From Flavobacterium cellulosilyticum (GTDB lineage: Bacteria > Bacteroidota > Bacteroidia > Flavobacteriales > Flavobacteriaceae): a DNA stretch of 64,000 bases. Of the stretch, positions 57,644 to 64,000 are shown one piece after another; the stretch's first letter is position 1, and every line of letters starts with the position of its first letter. The translations under genes and the position numbers were made by a program. The stretch is from assembly GCF_004349355.1 (NCBI RefSeq), contig NZ_SMFK01000002.1, positions 186,001-250,000 of the forward strand, in the 5' to 3' direction. Below the pieces are notes generated by a model that saw nothing but the letters and a program-made list of their open reading frames with translations, was not told the origin of the DNA and did not search any database.

Positions 57644-58681
57644 ATGCAAAATATAACATTAGGCGAAATAAATAAATTTATAGTTCATTCTATTGGAAAT
57701 AAGAACAATGGAGATGGGGTACGTTTTTCTGATATTTTAACTGATTTTGATAAAATTGAAGAGCATATTAAGCAGTTGCTAAACAATAGTTTTAAGTTCG
57801 AAGAATTATATCAATTTTTTTTTCTTCCAAATTTGGAACTTAATCCTGTATATCAATTCGTAAGTTCAATTTTTAAAAGCAAAGAATCATTTATTGAACA
57901 ATCACAAAATGCAGGTCGATATTTATATGATAAGAGTACTCATCCACAAATAAAAAGTGGTGAGTTAGGTATAATCTATTTCAACGATTGCAAAATAAAT
58001 AATGAAATAGTAGACTGTATTGGAATTTTTAAATCAGAAAATAAAGATACTATTCTTAAAATAAATAATAAAGAAAATGGATTTGAACTAACTGGAGAAA
58101 AAGGAATAAATACAAATAAATTAGATAAAGGATGCTTAATTTTTAATACCAGAAAAGAGAATGGCTTTTTAATTTCTGTCGTTGATAATACCAATAAAAG
58201 TTCAGAAGCCCAATATTGGAAAGATGATTTTTTAGGAATCAAAACAATCAAAAATGATTTTCATCAAACCAATCAATTTTTAGGCATTGCAAAACAGTTT
58301 GTTACTAAACAATTAGATGAAAATTTTGAAGTTTCCAAAGCTGATAAAATTGACTATTTAAATCGTTCTGTTGACTATTTCAAAAATAGTGAAACCTTTA
58401 ATAAGCAAGAATTTGAAAAACAAGTTTTTGGAGATGAAAATTTAATAGAATCTTTCCAGAAATTTAGCCAAACTTACAGACAAGAAAATGAAGTCGAACT
58501 AGCAGACAATTTCCAAATATCTTCTCAAGCTGTAAAAAAACAATCTCGTATTTTCAAAAGTGTATTAAAACTCGATCGAAATTTTGACATCTACATCCAC
58601 GGAGATAAAAATCTCATTGAAAAAGGTATTGAAAAGGATGGTAGAAAGTATTATAAAATCTATTATCAAGAAGAAAAGTAG
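57644..58681 (+). CDS. Nucleoid-associated protein (NA37/NdpA family)
   Basis: The 345-residue protein matches the 37-kDa nucleoid-associated family: an N-terminal half with NKFIVHSIGNKNNGDGVRFS, then EKGCLIF-type strands, a middle FLGIKTIKNDFHQTNQFLGI, and a C-terminal part with an NA37-typical NFDIYIHGDKNLIEKGIEKDG. It follows the ABC-3C ATPase by two bases, so it is in the same operon. NA37 proteins bind DNA; in defence contexts they accompany nucleases and ATPases, but a role here is inferred. Confidence 0.82.
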   Translation: MQNITLGEINKFIVHSIGNKNNGDGVRFSDILTDFDKIEEHIKQLLNNSFKFEELYQFFFLPNLELNPVYQFVSSIFKSKESFIEQSQNAGRYLYDKSTHPQIKSGELGIIYFNDCKINNEIVDCIGIFKSENKDTILKINNKENGFELTGEKGINTNKLDKGCLIFNTRKENGFLISVVDNTNKSSEAQYWKDDFLGIKTIKNDFHQTNQFLGIAKQFVTKQLDENFEVSKADKIDYLNRSVDYFKNSETFNKQEFEKQVFGDENLIESFQKFSQTYRQENEVELADNFQISSQAVKKQSRIFKSVLKLDRNFDIYIHGDKNLIEKGIEKDGRKYYKIYYQEEK

Positions 58682-58686
58682 AAAAA

Positions 58687-59488
58687 ATGGCAAGTATTAA
58701 ACGTCCAATGTTCGAGACTCACGTATTGGAAGGATTGTGTAGAACGATTGGGGATTCGGCAGATGGTCTAACTGGTACTGAAATTGGACAAATCCTTTTA
58801 AATTCTAATATCCCAGATATCGATTCCCAAAATACAAAGTGGAGAAGATTATATTCAGCATTTGCAGATTGGCAAAATAAAAATCAATGTTCAAATCATA
58901 TATTAAGATTTGTACAAGACGCATTACAACCTGTTAGATACATTGGTAAGGAAGAAGTTTTTTCATACTAGACGATTAGAAGTAAATAAGCGATTATTTT
59001 TTATGGGTGCAGAGATTACCGAGGAAGGAACTTTCAGGGAGGTACAAAAAGCAAAAACAATTTCTGAAGCGGAACAAAGAGCAAGTCGGTTAAAACATAA
59101 ATTGGAAAGCCGTAGTATTCATAATAAAATATTTGAATATTGTAAAGCTGAATTATTAGTAGAAAATTACTTTCACTCTGTTTTTGAAGCAACAAAAAGT
59201 ATTGCAGACAGATTAAGAAAAATGACTGGATTGTATGCGGATGGTAATGCTTTGGTAGAAATTACATTCTCTACAACAAACCCATTAATTAAAATAAATA
59301 ATCTAATAACGGAAACTGATAGAAGTGAACATATTGGGTTATGTAATTTAATTAAAGGTATTTTTGGATTAATTAGAAATCCAACCGCTCATCAACCCAA
59401 AATTAAATTTGAGATTACTGAAGAAGAGGCACTCGATATTTTAAATACTATTTCATTTATTCACAAAAGACTGGATAAAGTATTATAA
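58687..59488 (+). pseudogene. TIGR02391-family protein, frameshifted
   Basis: Two frames together give one TIGR02391-type protein of about 266 residues. Frame one: MASIKRPMFETHVLEGLCRT, GLTGTEIGQILLNSNIPD, to ...RYIGKEEVFSY, stop. Frame two continues with RRLEVNKRLFFMGAEITEEG, and has the family C-terminal IFGLIRNPTAHQPKIKFEIT. The shift is at a run of Ts around 58957-58962 (one T too many), after GKEEVF. The family resembles Abi-C-type defence genes. A sequencing or assembly error in the homopolymer could also explain it; if real, the gene is broken. Confidence 0.72.
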
Positions 59489-59493
59489 AAAAC

Positions 59494-59525
59494 ATTGGGG
59501 AGTTTGCTCACACAAACTCCCCAAT
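59494..59525. terminator. Bidirectional hairpin between cargo block 2 and traD
   Basis: ATTGGGGAGTTT (59494-59505) and AAACTCCCCAAT (59514-59525) are a perfect 12-base inverted repeat with an eight-base loop, lying between the convergent gene ends. It overlaps the last codons of traD. It is likely to act as a terminator in the plus direction and at the operon end in the minus direction. Confidence 0.7.
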
Positions 59526-60143
59526 ATCAAACCCCTCCAAATCACTTTTCCGCAAAGTGGAAGAACCGGCTTCCGTTTCAGATGAGAGTGTGCTATCCAA
59601 AAGCTCGGCAATTTTTCGGGAAGCACCCTCGATGGAATTTTCCAGCAGGCTGAATAATTCAGTACCCTGTAATCTTTGAACTATCGCAATCGCCGTTTCT
59701 TTTTGGGCTTGCTCCAAATTTTCTTTTTGGAGTAACGCACCTACGGAGCTTAGTTCATCATAGGTAACCCCTTGGGCAAGACTGTCAACGCTACTGAATA
59801 TTCCGTACCTGTTCCATTCTTCTTCCTCTTCCTCCAAATCAGGCATATTACAGAAAACTTCGTCCAGCTCTTCCTGCGGAATTTGAATACCTACGTTTTC
59901 ATTTTCATCGTATTCAATGTCTAAATTATCAGGGTTTATCTCTGGTTCTTCAATTTGGCTTTCATTGGCAGTGTTTGGCACGTAAAGTCTTCTTACAGGC
60001 TTGGGTTGCCCCATAATATCGGGCAGATTTGGATTAATTTTTTCTTGCATCGGCTTTTGCTCTGACCTTTTTTTAATGACAATCTTGTCCTGTACAAGCA
60101 GGACAATTATAATCAATAGGCATATCACAATTACTGTTTCCAT
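59508..60143 (-). CDS. traD: Conjugative transfer protein TraD
   Basis: The 211-residue protein has an N-terminal membrane helix (METVIVICLLIIIVLLVQD), a charged linker and an acidic middle region (DLEEEEEEWNRYG), matching the TraD protein of Bacteroidetes ICEs. I choose the ATG at 60143; a longer frame would overlap the DUF3408 gene. Its start is four bases after the end of that gene. Confidence 0.8.
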   Translation of the reverse strand: METVIVICLLIIIVLLVQDKIVIKKRSEQKPMQEKINPNLPDIMGQPKPVRRLYVPNTANESQIEEPEINPDNLDIEYDENENVGIQIPQEELDEVFCNMPDLEEEEEEWNRYGIFSSVDSLAQGVTYDELSSVGALLQKENLEQAQKETAIAIVQRLQGTELFSLLENSIEGASRKIAELLDSTLSSETEAGSSTLRKSDLEGFDIGEFV

Positions 60144-60147
60144 AGCT

Positions 60148-60585
60148 TTATAAAATGGGTTTGTATTTATCATTAAAACTCTTTGTAATCTGCTCGCCAA
60201 ATTCCTGAAAATGGTAATCCAGCAAATTGTCTAAATAGGCATAAATGGTTATTTTGTCTTCTCCTATTACTTGGACAATCCGTGATAGTTTTTCGTGAAA
60301 ATCCGGTCGGATATAAACTGTTTTCCCGTCACGGGCATTGGTGTCTGGTCTTCTGAAAAAGATACTTTCATAATCGGTTTCACTTGCCCTTTTAGCCTTT
60401 ACTTTTTCTTTAACCGTAAGTTTCTCCTTTGGCAATTCATTAGGTTTAACCTCTTCCTTTTGTGGTTCTTCCGTAGGTTCAGGCGGAAGCTGTAATCCGT
60501 CCTTTTTAATGCCGTCCACCATAAGGTTCATCATCTGTTCCTCGTTAATATCAAGTGTGGCTTTTCTTTTATTATCTTTCTCCAT
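60148..60585 (-). CDS. DUF3408 transfer-region protein (TraB/TraC type)
   Basis: The 145-residue protein matches DUF3408, found next to ParA in Bacteroidetes transfer operons. The C-terminal part has VYIRPDFHEKLSRIVQVIGE and AYLDNLLDYHFQEFGEQIT, a probable ribbon-helix-helix-like DNA-binding region; the N-terminal part is charged and flexible. It is four bases after the ParA gene and likely is its DNA-binding partner. Confidence 0.85.
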   Translation of the reverse strand: MEKDNKRKATLDINEEQMMNLMVDGIKKDGLQLPPEPTEEPQKEEVKPNELPKEKLTVKEKVKAKRASETDYESIFFRRPDTNARDGKTVYIRPDFHEKLSRIVQVIGEDKITIYAYLDNLLDYHFQEFGEQITKSFNDKYKPIL

Positions 60586-60589
60586 AGGG

Positions 60590-61357
60590 CTATAATTGAA
60601 TGATTTTTAGAAATTCGTCTATGAACAGGTCTAACTGACAGGCTTTCATCAAACGTTCATCGGGAGGCATCACGGTAGAACGGAAAACGGTTTTGCTATC
60701 CACTTCGCTTTCTTTACGAAAACGGGTACTGCTTTTGATTTGGCTTTGCATCAGACTTAACCCTAATTGCTTAATAAGTTGGTTATACACTCCATATAAG
60801 GGTGTGCTTTCCCTGCCATCAACCTGGTTCCAGAACAGGTTAATAGTTTCTATGGAAGTTTCCCCTTTTTTCATAATCACGTCGTGCAAAAGCTGTGTAA
60901 AAATGAGCGTACTTTCCATTACCACACGGTCTGCCGTGATGGGTGTAAAAATGTGGTGCATTCCTGCCAATGCTTTCAGAATGCCGGGCGTGTTCACGGT
61001 TCCAGGCAGGTCAAAGAATACAACATCAACTGGAACGGAAGAAGCGTTTAGAAATTCGTGAGCCGCTTGCAATACGCTATCCGCTTTGTGTTGCATAATT
61101 GGGTAGGCTTTTTTGTTGATAGTGGTAAATTGTTTGTACGCCAGCTTTTTCAAAGCCTCATTTTCCATTACCATTGCCAAATCCCTTGTCTTCATTTTCA
61201 TAAGGCTGTGCTGTGGAAAATCCGCATCAAATACGGCTACGTTGTAGCCCAATCGATAGTGCATCGTACTTGCAACAAGCGTTGTAAAAGTGCTTTTGCC
61301 GACACCACCTTTTTGAGAAGAAAAGGCGATGAATACTGTTTTGTGTTTTGTGTTCAT
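60590..61357 (-). CDS. traA: ParA-family ATPase (TraA)
   Basis: The 255-residue protein is a ParA/MinD-type ATPase: deviant Walker A FIAFSSQKGGVGKSTFTTLV, then VFDADFPQHSLMK and VFFDLPGTVNTPG. It heads the operon of traA, DUF3408, traD. Possible roles are segregation or localisation of the ICE circle or of the transfer machine. No ParB gene is seen near; the DUF3408 protein may take its part. Confidence 0.92.
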   Translation of the reverse strand: MNTKHKTVFIAFSSQKGGVGKSTFTTLVASTMHYRLGYNVAVFDADFPQHSLMKMKTRDLAMVMENEALKKLAYKQFTTINKKAYPIMQHKADSVLQAAHEFLNASSVPVDVVFFDLPGTVNTPGILKALAGMHHIFTPITADRVVMESTLIFTQLLHDVIMKKGETSIETINLFWNQVDGRESTPLYGVYNQLIKQLGLSLMQSQIKSSTRFRKESEVDSKTVFRSTVMPPDERLMKACQLDLFIDEFLKIIQL

Positions 61358-61380
61358 ATTTCTACTTATTTAATTATTTA

Positions 61381-61720
61381 TATACCTAATTACTTATGTC
61401 CGCATATACCCAGTTAGCTACGCATCACTGTATCTATGTTCATAAACCTGTACAGAAGCAAGTATGCAACGAGCTGTCTATATACCCGAATACGCATTTA
61501 TATCCGTAGGCAGATATGCAGGTTTTTATCAACATACCTGCTTAAAACCTTATGTGCTTAACCACATAAACAGGTACAGATTGAAGTACCTATTTACATC
61601 CATATTATTGCACCTTTCTATATGGGTACTTACGTATTTGCGTTGTTACCTGCATAGCTATTTATGCCCTTATATCTGTTTATAAGCACAAAGAAATGTA
61701 GACATATAGGTGCTTTTATT
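61381..61720. repeat. Cluster of short GTACCTG/CAGGTAC-like motifs upstream of parA
   Basis: Within about 340 bases there are some 13 short related motifs in both orientations, for example TATACCT (61381), AACCTGTAC (61445), ATGCAGGTT (61516), CATACCTGC (61533), ACAGGTAC (61570), AGTACCT (61585), GGGTACTTAC (61624), TTACCTGC (61646) and ATAGGTGC (61705). The region has no credible gene. It is directly before a ParA operon and could be its centromere-like site or an operator cluster. The motif count is by eye. Confidence 0.5.
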
Positions 61721-61723
61721 ATT

Positions 61724-61760
61724 GTGGCATTGTTTGGCGTTTAAAGGCATTGTTTGGCAC
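61724..61760. promoter_or_regulatory. Recurrent GGCA...TTTGGC motif, copy 3 (doubled)
   Basis: GTGGCATTGTTTGGC is followed by GGCATTGTTTGGCAC, so GGCATTGTTTGGC occurs twice in 37 bases. It belongs with the copies at 44331, 53967 and 63787. Confidence 0.5.
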
Positions 61761-61937
61761 TTCTGTATAGTACAATCCTTTCGTAAAGAGGAGTTTACTT
61801 TGTATAGTGATTTTTATTAACGGATTTATGCAAAAGTATTTTGACAAAGTGGAGGGCAATGGGAACGGCTTCGAGCCGTTTTTCCCTGTTACATTTAATC
61901 CGTCCCGCAGGGCGGATTTTTGTGTTCAACAGAACAC

Positions 61938-61993
61938 GGCAAGTTGTGTTTTGAGGCACTCGAAATCGAGTTAGTGCCTCAAAACAACTTGCC
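61938..61993. other. Candidate oriT: long inverted repeat with inner hairpin
   Basis: GGCAAGTTGTGTTTTGAGG and the rest of the left arm (to 61960) pair with AGTGCCTCAAAACAACTTGCC at 61973-61993, with only a two-base bulge. Between them ACTCGA and TCGAGT (61958-61963, 61966-61971) make an inner hairpin. It lies about 65 bases before the mobA-like gene, where an oriT is expected. The position of the nick cannot be told. Confidence 0.5.
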
Positions 61994-62057
61994 CTGCTGG
62001 GAGCTAAAAAACACTCTCCGAAGTCGAGGTTTTGTGTGAATTAAAAATGGATTAGTG

Positions 62058-62489
62058 ATGAATAATAACCAAAAACAGAATAAGGGAGGACGGACACCAA
62101 AAACCGACCCGAGCATCCACCGCCACGTTTTCCGTCTTACAGACGAAGAAAATGCCAAACTTCTATCGCTTTTTGAAGCATCGGGAATGCCCAATAAAGC
62201 AAAATTTATAATTTCCCTGCTGTTCAGTAAGGAAATGAAATCGGTTAAAATTGATAAAGGAACGGTTGATTTTTATATGCGATTGACTTCTTTTCACAGT
62301 CAATTCCGCTCCGTAGGTGTTAATTACAACCAGATTGTAAAGTTGTTGTACAAGCATTTTTCTGAAAAAAAAGCCGCTGCGTTCCTTTACAAATTGGAAA
62401 AACAGACGGCTGAAATGGCGATGCTATGTCAAAAAATCATTCAGATAAACGAAGAATTTGAAGCAAAACATTTGAAAAAACAGTCTTAG
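62058..62489 (+). CDS. Mobilisation accessory protein (MobA/MbpA-like)
   Basis: The 143-residue protein has an N-terminal basic region and a ribbon-helix-helix-like start (HVFRLTDEENAKLLSLFEAS), then a MobC-like helical part (LTSFHSQFRSVGVNYNQIVKLLYKH). Such proteins bind the oriT and help the relaxase to nick. I take the ATG at 62058; a GTG just before it is also possible. It is two bases ahead of the relaxase gene and follows the candidate oriT. Confidence 0.87.
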   Translation: MNNNQKQNKGGRTPKTDPSIHRHVFRLTDEENAKLLSLFEASGMPNKAKFIISLLFSKEMKSVKIDKGTVDFYMRLTSFHSQFRSVGVNYNQIVKLLYKHFSEKKAAAFLYKLEKQTAEMAMLCQKIIQINEEFEAKHLKKQS

Positions 62490-62491
62490 AA

Positions 62492-63781
62492 ATGATAGCA
62501 AAAATCGGAAGAAGCGTAAATTTATACGGTGCATTGGCATACAATCTGCTCAAAGTAGAAAATGAAAACGGACAGATTTTGTTTGCTAATAAGATGATTG
62601 AAACCGCTAATGGTCGTTATTCCGTTGCTCAATTAGCCCAATCTTTTGCTCCTTACCTGATAGCCAACCGCAATACCGAGAAACATACATTGCATATTTC
62701 GCTCAATCCCGACCCGAAAGATAAGGTAAACGATGGCAAGTACAGGGAAATGGCGGAAGAATATATGCGGGAAATGGGTTACGGCGAACAGCCTTTCGTA
62801 GTATTCAAACATACCGATATTGACCGTAGTCATATTCATATTGTATCGGTTTGTGTGGACGAAGAGGGCAAAAAGATTTCGGATAAATTCGAGAAAATGC
62901 GGTCTATGAATCTATGCCGTGAACTGGAAAGGAAACACGGATTAATATCCGCAACAGATAAAGAACATAAGCCGAACGACAAAATTTTCCGTCCGGTAGA
63001 TTATCGGACAGGCGATGTGAAAAGTCAGATAGCTTCAGTAGTCCGACACCTGCCCAACTATTATCAATACCAAACGTTGGGAGAATACAACGCTTTGCTT
63101 TCGCTGTTCAATATTACCACCGAAAAAGTGGAGGGCGAATTGCAGGAGCAACTACGGCAGGGTTTACTGTACATTCCTTTAAATAAAAAAGGAGAAAGAG
63201 CCGGACATCCGTTCAAGGCTTCTCTGTTCGGAAAAAGTGCAGGACTTCCGACTTTGGAATTGCATTTTACGAAATGCAAAGCCGCTTTGAAAGACCACCC
63301 TACAAAGCCAACTATTAAAGCGGCCATTACCATTGCCCTGAAATCAACAAGTGATGAGCAGGCTTTTAAAAAACAGTTAGGCGAACAGGGCATCAATGTA
63401 GTGGTACGTAGAAATGACACAGAACGTATTTACGGAATAACTTTTATAGACCACAATTCTAAGACCGTTTGGAACGGTTCACGCTTGGGCAAAGAACTTT
63501 CTGCCAATACTTTTAATGATTATTGGAACAATAATATCAAACCCAACATTAAAGAGCCTGTTGTACTACAATCGAAAATATCAAGACCAAATGATGCAGA
63601 TCTTCCTGCGGAAGAACCGCACCATTTGTTCGACTTCCTGAATACTCCTGAAAAACACGAAGACGGTTTGATTGAAGCATTAGGCGGTTTATTGCCTGAA
63701 ACACAGAGCGAAGATTACGAGGAACAGGATTTTGCCAATAGAATGAAGAAGAAAAGAAATCGCAAAAGAGGTCAGAAATAG
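62492..63781 (+). CDS. Relaxase MobB
   Basis: The 429-residue protein is a MobP/BfmA-like relaxase: MIAKIGRSVNLYGALAYNLL, then the His-rich ATP-free catalytic part EKHTLHISLNPDPKDKV and FKHTDIDRSHIHIVSVCVD (metal-binding His cluster), with the likely catalytic Tyr near the N-terminus (RSVNLYGAL). It nicks and covalently holds the strand to be transferred. The C-terminal part (about 200-420) is helical and basic. Position after the accessory protein and before the coupling protein fits the usual mob order. Confidence 0.9.
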   Translation: MIAKIGRSVNLYGALAYNLLKVENENGQILFANKMIETANGRYSVAQLAQSFAPYLIANRNTEKHTLHISLNPDPKDKVNDGKYREMAEEYMREMGYGEQPFVVFKHTDIDRSHIHIVSVCVDEEGKKISDKFEKMRSMNLCRELERKHGLISATDKEHKPNDKIFRPVDYRTGDVKSQIASVVRHLPNYYQYQTLGEYNALLSLFNITTEKVEGELQEQLRQGLLYIPLNKKGERAGHPFKASLFGKSAGLPTLELHFTKCKAALKDHPTKPTIKAAITIALKSTSDEQAFKKQLGEQGINVVVRRNDTERIYGITFIDHNSKTVWNGSRLGKELSANTFNDYWNNNIKPNIKEPVVLQSKISRPNDADLPAEEPHHLFDFLNTPEKHEDGLIEALGGLLPETQSEDYEEQDFANRMKKKRNRKRGQK

Positions 63782-63786
63782 CATTA

Positions 63787-63821
63787 AGCCAAACACTGCC
63801 ACGCATCGCCATTGACTGCCA
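63787..63821. promoter_or_regulatory. Recurrent GGCA...TTTGGC motif, copy 4 (inverted)
   Basis: The reverse complement reads GTGGCAGTCAATGGC followed by GTGGCAGTGTTTGGC. It lies 62-96 bases before the coupling protein start. The first half nearly equals the start of the copy at 53967 (GTGGCAGTCAAAGG). Confidence 0.45.
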
Positions 63822-63882
63822 CATTCTTATAGCCGAGCTGCATAGCTTTTAAATTCACGCCCGAACATTAAAAATTAAAATA

Positions 63883-64000
63883 ATGCAGGGAGAAGATGAT
63901 TTAAGAGGACTTGCCAAGATTATGGCATTTATGCGGGCAGTAAGTATCCTTTTGGTACTGATGCACCTTTATTGGTTCTGCTACGGTTTCTTTATAGAAC
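63883..64000 (+). CDS. Type IV coupling protein (MobC/TraG-like), 5' part
   Basis: The first 39 codons are seen, beginning MQGEDDLRGLAKIMAFMRAV and entering a membrane helix with LHLYWFCYGFF-type residues. This start is typical of the coupling proteins that follow MobB in Bacteroidetes elements. These VirD4-type ATPases pass the relaxase-DNA complex to the transfer channel. The ATPase domain lies beyond the window, so the call rests on position and N-terminus. Confidence 0.75.
   Translation, partial: MQGEDDLRGLAKIMAFMRAVSILLVLMHLYWFCYGFFIE

Noticed and set aside
58687..59488. Two separate small genes at 58687-58971 and 58910-59488
   Set aside because: The two products are consecutive parts of one TIGR02391-type protein, with the break at a T run.
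61058..61685. Open frames on the plus strand across and upstream of the ParA gene
   Set aside because: One is antisense to parA; the other reads through the motif cluster and has a Tyr/Cys-rich composition unlike a real protein.

Overview
The window is a piece of a Bacteroidetes chromosome, most likely Flavobacterium or a close relative. The evidence is AT-rich DNA, TAnnTTTG-type promoter boxes, a secreted protease with a type IX secretion sorting domain, a PafA-type phosphatase, and a CTnDOT-type conjugative element. No rRNA, tRNA or CRISPR array was seen. || Host part, 1 to about 32.3 kb. After the end of a hybrid histidine kinase comes a long minus-strand respiratory cluster: nuoA, B, C, D, H, I, J, K, L, M, N and a small conserved gene. 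It encodes an 11-subunit complex I with no NuoE, NuoF or NuoG, so the NADH-oxidising module is absent at this locus. Directly upstream lie korA and korB for a 2-oxoglutarate:ferredoxin oxidoreductase. Divergent from them is a wrecked ferredoxin/nifJ pair in which a deletion fused the start of a ferredoxin gene, out of frame, to the second half of nifJ. The inference is a ferredoxin-to-quinone chain. The nuoD-nuoC gap is filled by a tandem array with a period of about 101 bp, derived from a palindromic repeat that recurs near 23.9 kb. Then follow a membrane-anchored MutS-like ATPase, pyrG, yidC, a YwqK/MORN-type protein, mnmA, the secreted subtilase, a nitronate monooxygenase/FabK-like enzyme, a small exported protein, a PafA-type phosphatase, a decayed ParE-type toxin-antitoxin pair and lysA. 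|| Mobile part, about 32.3 kb to the window end. An integrative conjugative element of the CTnDOT/Bacteroidetes type begins upstream of lysA, and its far end lies beyond the window. It has an IntDOT-like tyrosine recombinase (catalytic Arg I replaced by Ser), SSB, a DUF932 protein, a PRTRC cassette (E, C, a variable protein, B, ThiF), a receiver-like protein, two paralogous helix-turn-helix proteins, and a tra operon on the minus strand (traQ, O, N, M, L, K, J, I, G, F, E, then traD, a DUF3408 gene and a ParA gene). The right side has a candidate oriT, a MobA-like accessory protein, a MobB-type relaxase and the start of the coupling-protein gene. || Two AT-rich cargo blocks interrupt this backbone. 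Block 1 (40.2-42.9 kb) encodes a RES-domain protein with a HEPN-associated N-terminus, a GIY-YIG-like protein translationally coupled to it, and an AbiH-family protein. Block 2 (54.1-59.5 kb) sits inside the tra gene order between traE and traD. It encodes an ABC-three-component (ABC-3C) system (nuclease-like effector, middle component, DUF3732 ATPase), an NA37 nucleoid-associated protein and a frameshifted TIGR02391-family gene. These are the best candidates for little-described defence systems. || A GGCA...TTTGGC motif recurs ahead of four ICE transcription units, and a dense cluster of short GTACCTG-like motifs lies upstream of parA. Both look like unassigned regulatory or segregation sites.
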